This document shows positions 1-8,467 of a stretch of DNA of 64,000 nt, piece after piece. The position numbers and the translations under genes were made by a program. Positions within the stretch are counted from its first letter, which is position 1, and every line of letters begins with the position of its first letter. Source of the stretch: Comamonadaceae bacterium ALPHA2B (GTDB taxonomy: Bacteria; Pseudomonadota; Gammaproteobacteria; Burkholderiales; Burkholderiaceae_C). Location of the stretch: the NCBI GenBank assembly GCA_005503065.1, contig SCOE01000003.1, forward strand, positions 62,001 through 126,000. Reading direction: 5' to 3'. The notes beneath the pieces are model-generated. The model was not told where the DNA came from, searched no databases, and saw only the letters and a program-made list of their open reading frames with translations.

Positions 1-1038
1 TTCCAGCGCGCCGGCCGCGCCCAGCAGGTGGCCGTGCAGCGCCTTGGTCGAGCTGACCTTGAGCCCCTCGAGCGCATCGCCCCACACCAGCGCCAGCGCG
101 TCGCGCTCGATCGGGTCGCCGATCTTGGTCGCCGTGCCGTGGGCGTTGCAGTAGCCGACGTCCTGGGGCTGCAGGCCGGCCATCGCCAGCGCCGCGCGCA
201 ACGCCCGCGCCTGGCCCGGGGCATCGGGCTTGGTGAGGTGCGTGGCGTCGCAGCTGTGGCCCCAGCCGGAGAGCAGCGCGTAACGCCTGGCCTGCCGCGC
301 ACGCGCGCGCTCCTCGGACTCGACCACGAGGAAGGCGGCGCCCTCGCCCAGCGCGAAGCCGCTGCGGTCGGCGGCGAAGGGCTTCACCGCCGTGGCCGCC
401 GCCGGCGCGTCGCCTGCCGGGAACGCCGCCAGCGTCTGCATGGCCTGCCAGGCCATCACCACGCCGGGCACGATGAGCGATTCGGCGCCGCCGGCGATGG
501 CCACGTCGACCTCGCCGCGCGCCACGGCCTTGGCGGCCTCGGCGATCGCGACGGCCGACGAGGAGCAGGCCACGGAATAGGTGAAGACGGGGCCCTGTGC
601 CCGCTGGCGCATGGCGACCTGCGAGGCCGGCGCGTTGGGCATGAAGGCCGGGATGGTGAGCGGCGGCACGCGGCCGCCCGCCGTGGCCATGCCACCGCGG
701 TAGGCGGCCTCGAGGGCCGTGGCCCCGCCCATGCCGCAGCCGCCGAAGACGCCGAGCCGCTCGGGGTCGACATCGAGCGCGCCGGCGTCCTTGACGGCGA
801 AGTCGGCCGCCGCCACGGCCATCTGGCTCACGCGGTCGACGCCGGCCAGCTGCAGCTTGGTGAACCAGCGGCTCTCGTCGAAGTCGATGGTGGCCGCCGC
901 GGCCGGCTTGGCCAGTTCGGGAAAGATGGGCTTGAGTGCCGATGCGCCGCGCATCAGCGCCGCGAACATGGCCTGCGGGTCCTCGCCGTGGGGCGAGACG
1001 ACGCCCAGGCCGGTGACCGCAACCCGCACTTCGGCCAT
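1..1038 (-). CDS. Beta-ketoacyl-ACP synthase (FabF/KAS-like), 3' end beyond window
   Basis: Condenses an acyl chain with malonyl-ACP. The gene enters from the left edge and is read leftwards; 346 residues are visible and the C-terminus is missing. The thiolase-fold catalytic triad is complete: Cys158 in VACSSS, His300 in NAHGTAT and His335 in KALHGHLLGAAG. The ATG at 1038 overlaps the TGA of the upstream acyl carrier protein gene (ATGA), so the two are translationally coupled. Pairing with a dedicated ACP, not with the fabD-fabG-acpP-fabF locus, suggests a specialised lipid or polyene pathway and not core fatty acid synthesis; that is inference. A chain-length-factor-like role is unlikely because the Cys is present. 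Confidence 0.9.
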   Translation of the reverse strand, partial: MAEVRVAVTGLGVVSPHGEDPQAMFAALMRGASALKPIFPELAKPAAAATIDFDESRWFTKLQLAGVDRVSQMAVAAADFAVKDAGALDVDPERLGVFGGCGMGGATALEAAYRGGMATAGGRVPPLTIPAFMPNAPASQVAMRQRAQGPVFTYSVACSSSAVAIAEAAKAVARGEVDVAIAGGAESLIVPGVVMAWQAMQTLAAFPAGDAPAAATAVKPFAADRSGFALGEGAAFLVVESEERARARQARRYALLSGWGHSCDATHLTKPDAPGQARALRAALAMAGLQPQDVGYCNAHGTATKIGDPIERDALALVWGDALEGLKVSSTKALHGHLLGAAGALE

Positions 1039-1307
1039 CAGGCGGCGGGCTGTTGCTGCTGTTCGGCCGAGGCGGCGGCCTCGGCGCGCACGCGGTCGAC
1101 GACGGCGGCCAGGCCGGCCAGCGTCTCGATGCTCGGGTCGGGGTCGGGCATGGAGATCTTGAAGCGGTCCTCGATCTCGAACAGGAATTCGACGATGGCC
1201 AGCGAATCGAAGCCCTTGTCGCGCATGGACTCGTTCGGGTCCAGCGTGGCCGGGTCGATGCCGTACTTCTCCTGGATCAGGTCCTGCAATTCCTTCAGCG
1301 AACTCAT
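1038..1307 (-). CDS. Acyl carrier protein (specialised)
   Basis: 89-residue acyl carrier protein. The phosphopantetheine-attachment motif is GFDSLAI with Ser35. The start is taken at the ATG giving MSSLKELQ; an upstream in-frame ATG would add an Arg/Pro-rich segment untypical of ACPs. It is longer at the C-terminus than AcpP and ends in a Gln/Ala-rich tail (AEQQQQPAA). Its stop codon overlaps the start of the ketosynthase gene, so this is a carrier protein/condensing enzyme pair. Function follows from the family; the substrate is unknown. Confidence 0.88.
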   Translation of the reverse strand: MSSLKELQDLIQEKYGIDPATLDPNESMRDKGFDSLAIVEFLFEIEDRFKISMPDPDPSIETLAGLAAVVDRVRAEAAASAEQQQQPAA

Positions 1308-1416
1308 GTGTGCGGGGTCCGTCCTCGTCGCGGCCCGGCGCCGCAGGGGGTCGCCGGCCGGGCCCATTCGTCTGTGATGTGTCGACCTGCCGGCAACAAG
1401 GGCGTACGCCCGCAGG

Positions 1417-2121
1417 TCACTGTCGGCTCATGATAGCCGTTCGAGGTGCCGCAACAGGGCCTGGCCGTTCGGCCGGGCGCCAGCGCAGCGAGGCCGCCGC
1501 GAACACACCGCCGAGGGCCGCACCGGCCAGCACATCGAGCGCCACGTGCTGCTTGACGGCCAGCGTCGACCAGGCGATGGCCAGGAACCAGGCGACATTG
1601 CCGAGCCGCAGCCACGCCGGCGCCCCGGCGCGGCGCAGGAGATGCTCCACCCACAGGACGGTGAAGGCCGAGATGGCCACGTGCATCGACGGGCAGGCAT
1701 TGCCGGCGGCGTCGATGCCCTGCAGCAGCGCGAAGCCCGGGGCCGTGGGATCGACCGGCATGGGTGGGATCTGGGTCGGCCAGAAGTGGAAGATGCCCAG
1801 GCCCACGGCGCACAGGGCGGCCGCCCACAGGCCATAGACGAGCAGCGGCCGGAAGCCCCGTTGCAGCCCCGGTGCGATGCCCACGTACAGCCACAGCGAC
1901 AGGTAGGGCACCAGCGCCGCGGGCTGGAAGGGCACCCACTGATCCACCCAGGTCAGCGGCATCACCGTCACCGGGTACGCCGGGTGGCGCAGCATGTGGA
2001 AGTAGCCGATGAAGAAGACCCAGACCCACACGGTGGTGCCCACGGCCTTGAGGAAGAAGTGCTCGCGCATGCGTGAGCCGAGTTCGGTGGTCCAGGGGCG
2101 CGCGGGTTCGAAAATCGGCAT
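1417..2121 (-). CDS. PAP2-family membrane phosphatase
   Basis: 234-residue integral membrane protein of the PAP2 / inositolphosphotransferase family. Several hydrophobic segments are visible (about residues 24-43, 65-82, 93-113, 150-160, 175-190). The active-site motifs are CPSMH at 144-148 (motif 2 His) and KQHVALDVLAG at 190-200 (motif 3 His192 and Asp196). Such enzymes remove phosphate from lipid phosphates at the membrane. The start at 2121 gives MPIFEPARPW; longer upstream extensions run into poor-quality sequence. It lies upstream of the ACP/ketosynthase pair on the same strand, 109 bp from the ACP gene, so it may belong to the same lipid-related cluster. Confidence 0.8.
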   Translation of the reverse strand: MPIFEPARPWTTELGSRMREHFFLKAVGTTVWVWVFFIGYFHMLRHPAYPVTVMPLTWVDQWVPFQPAALVPYLSLWLYVGIAPGLQRGFRPLLVYGLWAAALCAVGLGIFHFWPTQIPPMPVDPTAPGFALLQGIDAAGNACPSMHVAISAFTVLWVEHLLRRAGAPAWLRLGNVAWFLAIAWSTLAVKQHVALDVLAGAALGGVFAAASLRWRPAERPGPVAAPRTAIMSRQ

Positions 2122-2250
2122 GGAAAGCGGGTGGGAGTGCGGGGCCCGGTGCGGGCGCCATCCAGCATCTTGCCCGAGCCGCGTGACCGCATGCTTTCGA
2201 CTGACCCCTGCGCGCGGCCGGCCAGGGGCCGGTGCTACCCTCGCCGCACC

Positions 2251-2685
2251 ATGTTCAATCCTTCCCAGGAAGAAGTGCGGCGCTTCTTCTGCAACGTCTA
2301 CGCCAAGGGCCGCAGCGGCCAGCCGATGGAGGCGCTGGAGATCATCGCCAGCGAGTGGATCGACCAGCATCCCGAGTACCACGCCGACCTGGCCGACGCC
2401 GACGCCGCGGTGGCGCGCGTCTACGACGGCCAGGACGGGCGCGAGAACCCCTTCCTGCACCTGTCGATGCACCTGTCGATCAGCGAGCAGTGCTCGATCG
2501 ACCAGCCGCGCGGCATCCGACAGGCGGTGGAACTGCTCACCGCCCGCCGCGGATCGCTGCTCGAGGCGCACCACGAGGCCATGGAATGCCTGGGCCGCAT
2601 GATGTGGGAGAGCCAGCGCGCCGGACGCCCGCCGGACGGCAATGCCTACGTGGACTGCGTGCAGCGCCGCGCCACGCGCGACTGA
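2251..2685 (+). CDS. DUF1841 family protein
   Basis: 144-residue soluble protein starting MFNPSQEEVRRFF. The N-terminal motif, the central HLSMHLSISEQ stretch and the length match the DUF1841 family common in beta/gammaproteobacteria, whose function is unknown. The start is the ATG at 2251; earlier in-frame ATGs would add an Arg/Pro-rich leader that overlaps the upstream divergent gene's promoter. It is monocistronic: the PAP2 gene is divergent, and a type-A intergenic repeat follows the stop. Confidence 0.82.
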   Translation: MFNPSQEEVRRFFCNVYAKGRSGQPMEALEIIASEWIDQHPEYHADLADADAAVARVYDGQDGRENPFLHLSMHLSISEQCSIDQPRGIRQAVELLTARRGSLLEAHHEAMECLGRMMWESQRAGRPPDGNAYVDCVQRRATRD

Positions 2686-2692
2686 TGCGGTT

Positions 2693-2755
2693 GCTACAAC
2701 TTTCATAGCTTCCCGCGCCCGCCGGACGGGCGCTGCAGGCCGATTTCATTCGAAG
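2693..2755 (+). repeat. Type-A Comamonadaceae intergenic repeat, copy 1
   Basis: GCTA...ATAGC inverted arms are followed by a CGCCCG..CGGGCG hairpin and a GCAGGCCGATTTCATT tail, immediately after the DUF1841 stop. It probably acts as a terminator-like hairpin. The same architecture recurs about ten times in this window. Confidence 0.75.
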
Positions 2756-2772
2756 ATTCCGGAGACCTTCCC

Positions 2773-3759
2773 ATGCCCCTCGACCGCCGAGTTCTGCTGC
2801 AGGGTGCCGGCGCGCTGGCCCTGCTGGGCGCCGCCGGCACCGCGCCCGCGCAACCCGCCTTTCCCTCGCGCCCGCTGCGCCTCGTGGTGCCCAACGCAGC
2901 CGGCGGCGCCGCCGACCTGACGGCGCGCGCGGTGGGCCAGAAGCTCGCCGCCGCCCTGGGCCAGCCGGTGGTGGTCGACAACCGGCCCAGCGCCGGCGGC
3001 GTGGTGGCCGGCGAGGTGGTGGCACGCGCCGAGCCCGACGGCCACACGCTGCTGCTGATCTCCAGCGGCACGGCCGTGAGCGCGGCGCTGTTCAAGAAGC
3101 TGCCCTTCGACACGCTGGCCGACTTCGCACCGGTCTCGCAGATGGCGCGCTTCGACCTGGCCATCGCGGTGGCCGAGAACAGCCGCTTCAGGACGCTGGC
3201 CGACCTGCTCGGCCATGCGCGCGCGAATCCCGGCAAGCTCAACATCGGCACGCCGCAGATCGGCACCACGCAGAACCTGGCGGCCGAGCTGCTCAAGCTC
3301 TCGGCCGGCGTCGACGCGCAGGTGGTGCCCTTCAACGGCACGCCGCCGGTGGTAACGGCCGTGCGCGGGGGCGAGATCGACGTGCTGGTCGACATCCTCG
3401 GCCCGCTGATGCCGCACCTGCAGGGCAAGGCCCTGCGCGCGCTGGCGGTGCTGGGCCGCGAGCGCGCGCCCGAGCTGCCCCAGGTGCCGGCGGTGCGCGA
3501 GAGCGGCGGCACGCTGGCCGGTTTCGACGTCAGCTCCTGGAACGGCCTGGCCGTGCCGGCGAAGACGCCCGCGGCCATCGTCGACAGGCTGTCGCGCGCC
3601 GTGCAGGCCGCGGTTTCGCAGGACGACGTGAAGAAGCAGCTGCAGGCGTTGAACATGCGGGCGCAGGGCAGCAGCCCGGCCGCGTTGCGCGACTTCCTGG
3701 CGGCGGACATCCGGCGCTGGGGCGACGTGATCGAGAAGGCGAAGCTGCCGAAGCTTTGA
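2773..3759 (+). CDS. Tripartite tricarboxylate (Bug/TctC) family substrate-binding protein
   Basis: 328-residue periplasmic binding protein. Residues 1-26 form a signal peptide with an early Arg-Arg and a hydrophobic core ending at APAQ. The Bug fold signatures follow: PSRPLRLVVPNAAGGAADLTAR near 30-51, VVDNRPSAGG near 71-80, and EPDGHTLL. Bug proteins bind carboxylates, often aromatic or dicarboxylic, for TctAB transporters, but no TctA/TctB permease is encoded nearby, as is usual for the large orphan Bug families of Comamonadaceae and Bordetella. It is convergent with the LysR gene. The ligand is unknown; proximity to the protocatechuate operon hints at an aromatic acid. Confidence 0.85.
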   Translation: MPLDRRVLLQGAGALALLGAAGTAPAQPAFPSRPLRLVVPNAAGGAADLTARAVGQKLAAALGQPVVVDNRPSAGGVVAGEVVARAEPDGHTLLLISSGTAVSAALFKKLPFDTLADFAPVSQMARFDLAIAVAENSRFRTLADLLGHARANPGKLNIGTPQIGTTQNLAAELLKLSAGVDAQVVPFNGTPPVVTAVRGGEIDVLVDILGPLMPHLQGKALRALAVLGRERAPELPQVPAVRESGGTLAGFDVSSWNGLAVPAKTPAAIVDRLSRAVQAAVSQDDVKKQLQALNMRAQGSSPAALRDFLAADIRRWGDVIEKAKLPKL

Positions 3760-3855
3760 GGCCCTGCGGCGGTCGTCCGCGCCGCTGCGAAAGCAAAGTG
3801 CAATCGGGCCACAGCCCACGCCAGCCCTGGGCCAGCGGCAAATTCGTCACGTTCG

Positions 3856-4776
3856 TTATGACTTTGCAGGCACGGCGCCGACCACCTCGCGCAGCAGCGC
3901 CAGCGCCGCCTGCTGCGTGCGCGTGGCGGGCCGCTGGGCGCTGGTCGCCAGCCAGGCCTGCACGTGCAGCCAGGGGCCGCCTTCCACGCCGATGCGGCGC
4001 ACCGTGTAGGCAGAGGGACGCACCGAGCTGGCCACGGCATGCCGGGTCAGCACGGCAACGCCCAGGCCGTCGGCGACGAGTTCGAGGATGGCCGGCACGC
4101 CGTCGATCTCCAGCGCCACCTGCGGGTGCAGTCCCAGGGCGGCGAGTTCGGACTCCACCTGCATGCGGATCGCGTTGGGCCGGCTGGGGATGACGAGCGG
4201 CCGTTCGGCCAACGCGGCCAGCGGCAGCGGCGGCGGCGGCGGGTCCTCGGCCAGGCCGCGCGGCCGCGGTTGCACGAGCACCAGTTCCTCGTCCATCAGC
4301 GGCTGGATCTCCAGCCCGGCCAGAGGCCGTGCGTTGTAGAGCACGGCAATGTCGAGGCGGCCTGCCGTCAGCGCTTCCTGCATCGCGAGGGTCAGGCCCT
4401 CGCTGATCGACAGCCGCGCCTGCGGCAGCCGCTGGCGGAAGGCCCGGGTGAGCGGCACGGCGTAGGCGCGCGCCACGCTGGGCGGCAGCCCCAGCGCCAC
4501 CCGCCCGGCCAGGCCGCCGCGGGCGCCGGCCAGCTCCTCCTGCGCGCGCGCCACCTGGTGCAGGATGCCGCGCCCGTGCTCCAGCAGCAGCGCCCCGGCG
4601 TCGGTGAGCGTGACGCCGCGGCCATTGCGCACCAGCAGGTTCTGGCGCAACTCCACCTCCAGCAGCCGGACCTGGCGCGACAGGGCAGGCTGCGCAACAT
4701 CGAGCGCCTGCGAGGCGCGTGTGAAGCTGCCCAGCTCGGCCACGCGGACGAAGTATTCGAGTTGCTTGAGGTCCAC
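3856..4776 (-). CDS. LysR-type transcriptional regulator of the protocatechuate 4,5-cleavage operon
   Basis: 306-residue LysR regulator. The N-terminal winged HTH is typical: DLKQLEYFVRVAELGSFTRA, then QPALSRQVRLLE, with the effector-binding domain from about residue 90. The start is assigned to the GTG at 4776 (MDLKQLEYF), because LysR proteins begin at this point and the open frame upstream is not conserved-looking. It is divergent from the ligJ-led operon across a 173-bp intergenic region, the classical arrangement for a LysR activator of adjacent catabolic genes. The inferred role is activating ligJK...ligABC in response to a pathway intermediate. A Pro-rich stretch (about residues 170-180) is unusual but does not break the fold. 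Confidence 0.88.
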   Translation of the reverse strand: MDLKQLEYFVRVAELGSFTRASQALDVAQPALSRQVRLLEVELRQNLLVRNGRGVTLTDAGALLLEHGRGILHQVARAQEELAGARGGLAGRVALGLPPSVARAYAVPLTRAFRQRLPQARLSISEGLTLAMQEALTAGRLDIAVLYNARPLAGLEIQPLMDEELVLVQPRPRGLAEDPPPPPLPLAALAERPLVIPSRPNAIRMQVESELAALGLHPQVALEIDGVPAILELVADGLGVAVLTRHAVASSVRPSAYTVRRIGVEGGPWLHVQAWLATSAQRPATRTQQAALALLREVVGAVPAKS

Positions 4777-4837
4777 GGCCAGGTGACAGGAGGTATCGCA
4801 GAAAGAAGAACCATAACACCGGATATGCCAGTTTGAT

Positions 4838-4848
4838 CTATCTGATAG
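4838..4848. promoter_or_regulatory. Palindrome in the LysR/lig divergent intergenic region
   Basis: CTATCTGATAG is a perfect 5-1-5 palindrome midway between the LysR start (4776) and the first gene of the operon (4950). LysR proteins usually bind short interrupted palindromes of T-N11-A type in exactly this position. Assignment as the operator is inference from location and symmetry. Confidence 0.4.
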
Positions 4849-4949
4849 CGGCCTGCCTCCCTTGGCCTGGCCTGCCCTGCTTCCGAGAATCCGCGGCAAC
4901 AACACCATTCCCGCCGCAGACACCCGCGGCGGCATCGGAGACATCGCGC

Positions 4950-5642
4950 ATGACTGCTTCCCTCCAAGGCATCTCGTCCATGGCCACTCGCCAGGTGCTG
5001 GCCGAGCTTTCGGCCGCCTGGAAGGCGCGCGGCGGCGACGCGGTCACTATCGAATCGGTCGGCGGCGTCGATGCCGCCAGGCGCGTGCAGGCCGGCGAAG
5101 AGGCCTTCGATCTCGTGTTCCTGGCCTCGGACGCCATCGACAAGCTCCTGGCGGCCGGCCGTGCGGCGGCGGGCAGCAAGGTCGACCTGATGCTGTCCAG
5201 CACCGCCGTGGCTGTGCGCGCCGGCACGGTGCACCCCGACATCACGGGCGAAGACGCGGTGCGCGCGGCGGTGCTGGCGGCACCGACCGTCGGCTACTCG
5301 ACCGGCCCGAGCGGCGTGGCCCTGCAGAAGCTGTTCGAGCGCTGGGGCATCGCCGAGGAGGTGAAGGCACGCACGGTGCAGGCGCCGCCCGGCGTGGCCG
5401 TGGGCTCGCTGGTGGCGCAGGGCCAGGTGGCGCTGGGCTTCCAGCAACTGAGCGAACTGATCCATGTCGAGGGCATCGACATCGTCGGCCCGCTGCCGGC
5501 GGCGATCGCCATCGACACCGTCTTTTCCGCCGCCGTCGTCGCCGGCTCGCCGCATGCCGAGGCCGCGCGGCAGCTGCTGGCCTTCATGGCCTCGCCCGAG
5601 GCGGCCGACGCCAAGCGCCGCCAGGGCATGGAGCCGACCTGA
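4950..5642 (+). CDS. Periplasmic-binding-fold (ModA/SBP-like) protein without signal peptide, first gene of the lig operon
   Basis: 230-residue protein resembling type-2 substrate-binding proteins of the molybdate/AcfC group: a DLVFLASDAIDKL segment (about 54-66), a VGYSTGPSGVALQKLFERWGI region typical of lobe 2, and a C-terminal AARQLLAFMASPEAADAKRRQGMEP ending. The ATG at 4950, preceded by GGAG, begins directly at the first strand, so no signal peptide is present; a longer frame would need a TTG start with no ribosome site. The protein is therefore probably cytoplasmic. It sits 49 bp upstream of ligJ, and co-transcription is likely. Its role in protocatechuate degradation is unknown. It occupies the position where a LigU/PrpF-type oxalomesaconate isomerase might be expected but bears no resemblance to that family. 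Confidence 0.75.
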   Translation: MTASLQGISSMATRQVLAELSAAWKARGGDAVTIESVGGVDAARRVQAGEEAFDLVFLASDAIDKLLAAGRAAAGSKVDLMLSSTAVAVRAGTVHPDITGEDAVRAAVLAAPTVGYSTGPSGVALQKLFERWGIAEEVKARTVQAPPGVAVGSLVAQGQVALGFQQLSELIHVEGIDIVGPLPAAIAIDTVFSAAVVAGSPHAEAARQLLAFMASPEAADAKRRQGMEPT

Positions 5643-5691
5643 CGCGGCCTTCCCCTTCACCGAACCCGCACGCACTCTGGAGAACCAAGCG

Positions 5692-6720
5692 ATGATCATC
5701 GACTGCCACGGCCACTACACCACCGCGCCCAAGGCGCTGGAGAACTGGCGCAACGCCCAGATCGCGGGCATCAAGGACCCCTCGGCCAAACCCAATCCGG
5801 CCGACCTGAAGATCAGCAACGACGAGCTGCGCGAATCGATCGAGCAGAACCAGCTGCGCCTGATGAAGGAGCGCGGCTCCGACCTGACCATCTTCAGCCC
5901 GCGCGCCAGCTTCATGGCGCATCACATCGGCGACTTCGAGGTGTCGAGCACCTGGGCCGCAATCTGCAACGAGCTGTGCTACCGCGTCTCGCAGCTCTTC
6001 CCCGACCACTTCATCCCCGCCGCGATGCTGCCGCAGTCGCCCGGCGTCGACCCGAAGACCTGCATCCCCGAGCTGGTGAAGTGCGTCGAGCAGTACGGCA
6101 ACGTCGGCATCAACCTGAACCCCGACCCGAGCGGCGGCCACTGGACCAGCCCGCCACTGACCGACCGCCACTGGTATCCCATCTACGAGAAGATGGTGGA
6201 GTACGACATCCCCGCGATGATCCACGTGAGCACGAGCTGCAACGCCTGCTTCCACACCACCGGCGCGCACTACCTGAATGCGGACACCACGGCCGTGATG
6301 CAGTGCATCCAGGGCGACCTGTTCAAGGACTTCCCAACGCTGAAGTTCGTCATCCCGCACGGCGGCGGCGCGGTGCCCTACCACTGGGGGCGCTTCCGCG
6401 GCCTGGCGCAGGAGATGAAGAAGCCGCTGCTGGACGAGCACATCCTCAACAACATCTTCTTCGACACCTGCGTGTACCACCAGCCGGGCATCGACCTGCT
6501 GACCAAGGTGATCCCGGTCAAGAACATTCTGTTCGCCAGCGAGATGATCGGTGCCGTGCGCGGCGTCGACCCGCAGACCGGCCACTACTACGACGACACC
6601 AAGCGCTACGTCAACGCGACGGCCAACCTGACGGACGACGAGCGCTACCAGGTGTTCGAAGGCAATGCGCGGCGCGTCTTCCCGCGCATCGACGCCGCAC
6701 TCAAGGCCAAGGGCCGGTAA
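5692..6720 (+). CDS. ligJ: 4-oxalomesaconate hydratase (amidohydrolase family, LigJ/PmdE)
   Basis: 342 residues, matching LigJ of Sphingobium (about 341). It hydrates the oxalomesaconate-derived 2-keto-4-carboxy-3-hexenedioate to 4-carboxy-4-hydroxy-2-oxoadipate in the protocatechuate 4,5-cleavage pathway. The amidohydrolase metal ligands are visible: DCHGH at residues 4-8, a His in MIHVST, VIPHGGGA, and FASEMIGAVRGVDP near the C-terminus. The start at 5692 is chosen because the metal-binding HxH must lie at the extreme N-terminus. It is followed 21 bp later by ligK. This order (hydratase, aldolase, PDC hydrolase, dioxygenase alpha, beta, dehydrogenase) is that of the Comamonas pmd operon as I recall it. 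Confidence 0.93.
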   Translation: MIIDCHGHYTTAPKALENWRNAQIAGIKDPSAKPNPADLKISNDELRESIEQNQLRLMKERGSDLTIFSPRASFMAHHIGDFEVSSTWAAICNELCYRVSQLFPDHFIPAAMLPQSPGVDPKTCIPELVKCVEQYGNVGINLNPDPSGGHWTSPPLTDRHWYPIYEKMVEYDIPAMIHVSTSCNACFHTTGAHYLNADTTAVMQCIQGDLFKDFPTLKFVIPHGGGAVPYHWGRFRGLAQEMKKPLLDEHILNNIFFDTCVYHQPGIDLLTKVIPVKNILFASEMIGAVRGVDPQTGHYYDDTKRYVNATANLTDDERYQVFEGNARRVFPRIDAALKAKGR

Positions 6721-6741
6721 CCCATTCCAGGAGCACATCCC

Positions 6742-7425
6742 ATGTATGAACTTGGCGTCGTCTACCGCAACATCGAGCGCACCGACCGCGAGACGGCCGA
6801 CGCGCTGGCCGCCTTCGGCTCGGCCACCGTCCACGAGGCCATGGGCCGCGTGGGCCTCATGAAGCCCTACATGCGCCCCATCCAGCAGGACGTGGCCGTG
6901 TCCGGCACGGCCGTCACCGTGCTGCTGCAGCCCGGCGACAACTGGATGATGCACGTCGCGGCCGAGCAGATTCGCCCCGGCGATGTCGTGGTCGCCACCG
7001 TCACCGCGGACTGCAGCGACGGCTACTTCGGCGACCTGCTGGCCACCAGCTTCCAGGCCCGCGGCGCACGCGCGCTGATCATCGAGGCCGGCGTGCGCGA
7101 CACCAGGGTGCTGCGCGAGATGAAGTTCCCGGTCTGGAGCCGCTACGTGTCGTCCAAGGGCACGATCAAGGCGACGCCGGGCTCGGTGAACATCCCGATC
7201 GTCTGCGCGGGCGCGTACGTGACGCCCGGCGACGTGGTCGTGGCCGACGACGACGGCGTGGTCTGCGTGCCGCGTGCCATCGCCGCGAAGACGCTGGAAG
7301 CGGCCCGCAAGCGCGAAGCCAACGAAGGCGGCAAGCGCGACATCTTCGCGGCCGGCACGCTGGGCCTGGACTACTACAAGATGCGCGAGCCGCTCGAGAA
7401 GGCCGGCCTCAAGTACATCGACTGA
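6742..7425 (+). CDS. ligK: 4-carboxy-4-hydroxy-2-oxoadipate aldolase / oxaloacetate decarboxylase (LigK/PmdF)
   Basis: 227 residues, the normal length for the class II, RraA-like HMG/CHA aldolases. It cleaves 4-carboxy-4-hydroxy-2-oxoadipate into pyruvate and oxaloacetate, the last step of the pathway. Family signatures are [13 protein letters not shown] near the N-terminus, and the active-site loop [26 protein letters not shown] (about residues 95-120) with its Arg-Asp pair for pyruvate and metal binding. The ATG at 6742 follows an AGGAG site. It is co-directional with ligJ and with the Bug gene 26 bp downstream. Confidence 0.93.
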   Translation: MYELGVVYRNIERTDRETADALAAFGSATVHEAMGRVGLMKPYMRPIQQDVAVSGTAVTVLLQPGDNWMMHVAAEQIRPGDVVVATVTADCSDGYFGDLLATSFQARGARALIIEAGVRDTRVLREMKFPVWSRYVSSKGTIKATPGSVNIPIVCAGAYVTPGDVVVADDDGVVCVPRAIAAKTLEAARKREANEGGKRDIFAAGTLGLDYYKMREPLEKAGLKYID

Positions 7426-7451
7426 TCGTCCAGCGCCACCAAGGAGCCGCC

Positions 7452-8438
7452 ATGCGCGCTTTCTCTCCCGTTCGCCGCACCCTGCTGGCCGCCGCGGCCG
7501 GCGCCACCGCGCTGAGCGCCTCGGGGGCCTGGGCGCAGGCCGGCTACCCGGACCGCCCGATCAACCTGGTGGTGGGCTACTCCGCCGGCGGCGCGGTGGA
7601 TGCGGTCGCGCGCACGCTGGGCCAGGCACTGGGCGCGAGCCTGGGCCAGCCGATCATCATCGACAACCGGCCCGGTGCAGGGACCAACATCGCGGTCAAG
7701 TACGTCATCGGCGCCAAGCCCGACGGCCACACGCTGCTGATGGCCGCCAACGCCCTGGCCGCCAACATGGCGCTGTACAAGCCGCAGCCTTTCGATGCCG
7801 AGACGGATCTGGTGGCGGTGTCGCTGGTCGGCCGCGTGCCGGTGGTGATCGCCGCGAACGCGAATGTGCCGTACCGCAACATCGCCGACCTGATCGCCGC
7901 CGCGAAGGCCAGGCCGGGCACCATTTCCTTTGCCTCGCCGGGCAATGGCTCCACGCCGCACATGGCGGCCGAGCTGTTCACCCACGCGGCCGGCATCGAC
8001 CTCATGCACGTGCCCTACAAGGGGGGCGCGCAGGCCGTCACCGACGTGGCCAGCGGCCAGGTGCCGCTGATCGCGATGAACGCGCTGGAGGTCAAGCCCC
8101 TGGTCGGCAGCGGCCGGCTGAAGGTGCTGGCCGTGCTCAGCCCCGAGCGTTCGCCGATCTTCCCCGACGCGCCCACCATCGCCGAATCCGGCTTCAAGGG
8201 CTTCGAGTCCTCGGTCTGGTACGCGGTGATGGCGCCCGCGAAGACGCCCATGCCCATCGTCGAGCGGCTGCACGCCGACATCCAGAAGGCCCTGAAGCTG
8301 CCCGAAGTGCGCGAGCGCATGTCCGCCGTCGGCGGCGAGGCCATGCCGGGAAGCCGAGACATGATGGTCCGGCTGCTGCACGAGGAGCGCGTGCGCTACG
8401 CCAAGCTGGTGCGCGAAGCCAACATCCAACCCGATTGA
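7452..8438 (+). CDS. Bug/TctC family substrate-binding protein embedded in the lig operon
   Basis: 328-residue periplasmic binding protein with an N-terminal signal peptide (Arg-Arg, hydrophobic core, cleavage after WAQA near residue 26). The Bug signatures GYSAGGAVDAVAR, IIDNRPGAGTNIAVKYV and KPDGHTLLMAA are present. It lies between ligK and ligI with gaps of about 30 bp on each side, so it is co-transcribed with the enzymes. This strongly suggests the ligand is protocatechuate or a related aromatic or tricarboxylic acid. No permease partner is nearby. It resembles the Bug protein at 2773 in length and motifs, so the two are probably paralogous. Confidence 0.87.
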   Translation: MRAFSPVRRTLLAAAAGATALSASGAWAQAGYPDRPINLVVGYSAGGAVDAVARTLGQALGASLGQPIIIDNRPGAGTNIAVKYVIGAKPDGHTLLMAANALAANMALYKPQPFDAETDLVAVSLVGRVPVVIAANANVPYRNIADLIAAAKARPGTISFASPGNGSTPHMAAELFTHAAGIDLMHVPYKGGAQAVTDVASGQVPLIAMNALEVKPLVGSGRLKVLAVLSPERSPIFPDAPTIAESGFKGFESSVWYAVMAPAKTPMPIVERLHADIQKALKLPEVRERMSAVGGEAMPGSRDMMVRLLHEERVRYAKLVREANIQPD

Positions 8439-8467
8439 ACCCTCTGTTCCAGGAAGAGAGAAGCACC

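Noticed and set aside
4833-4949. Upstream extension of the binding-fold protein giving a possible signal sequence
   Set aside because: It would need a TTG start without a ribosome site and has no basic N-region; the ATG at 4950 with GGAG is preferred.
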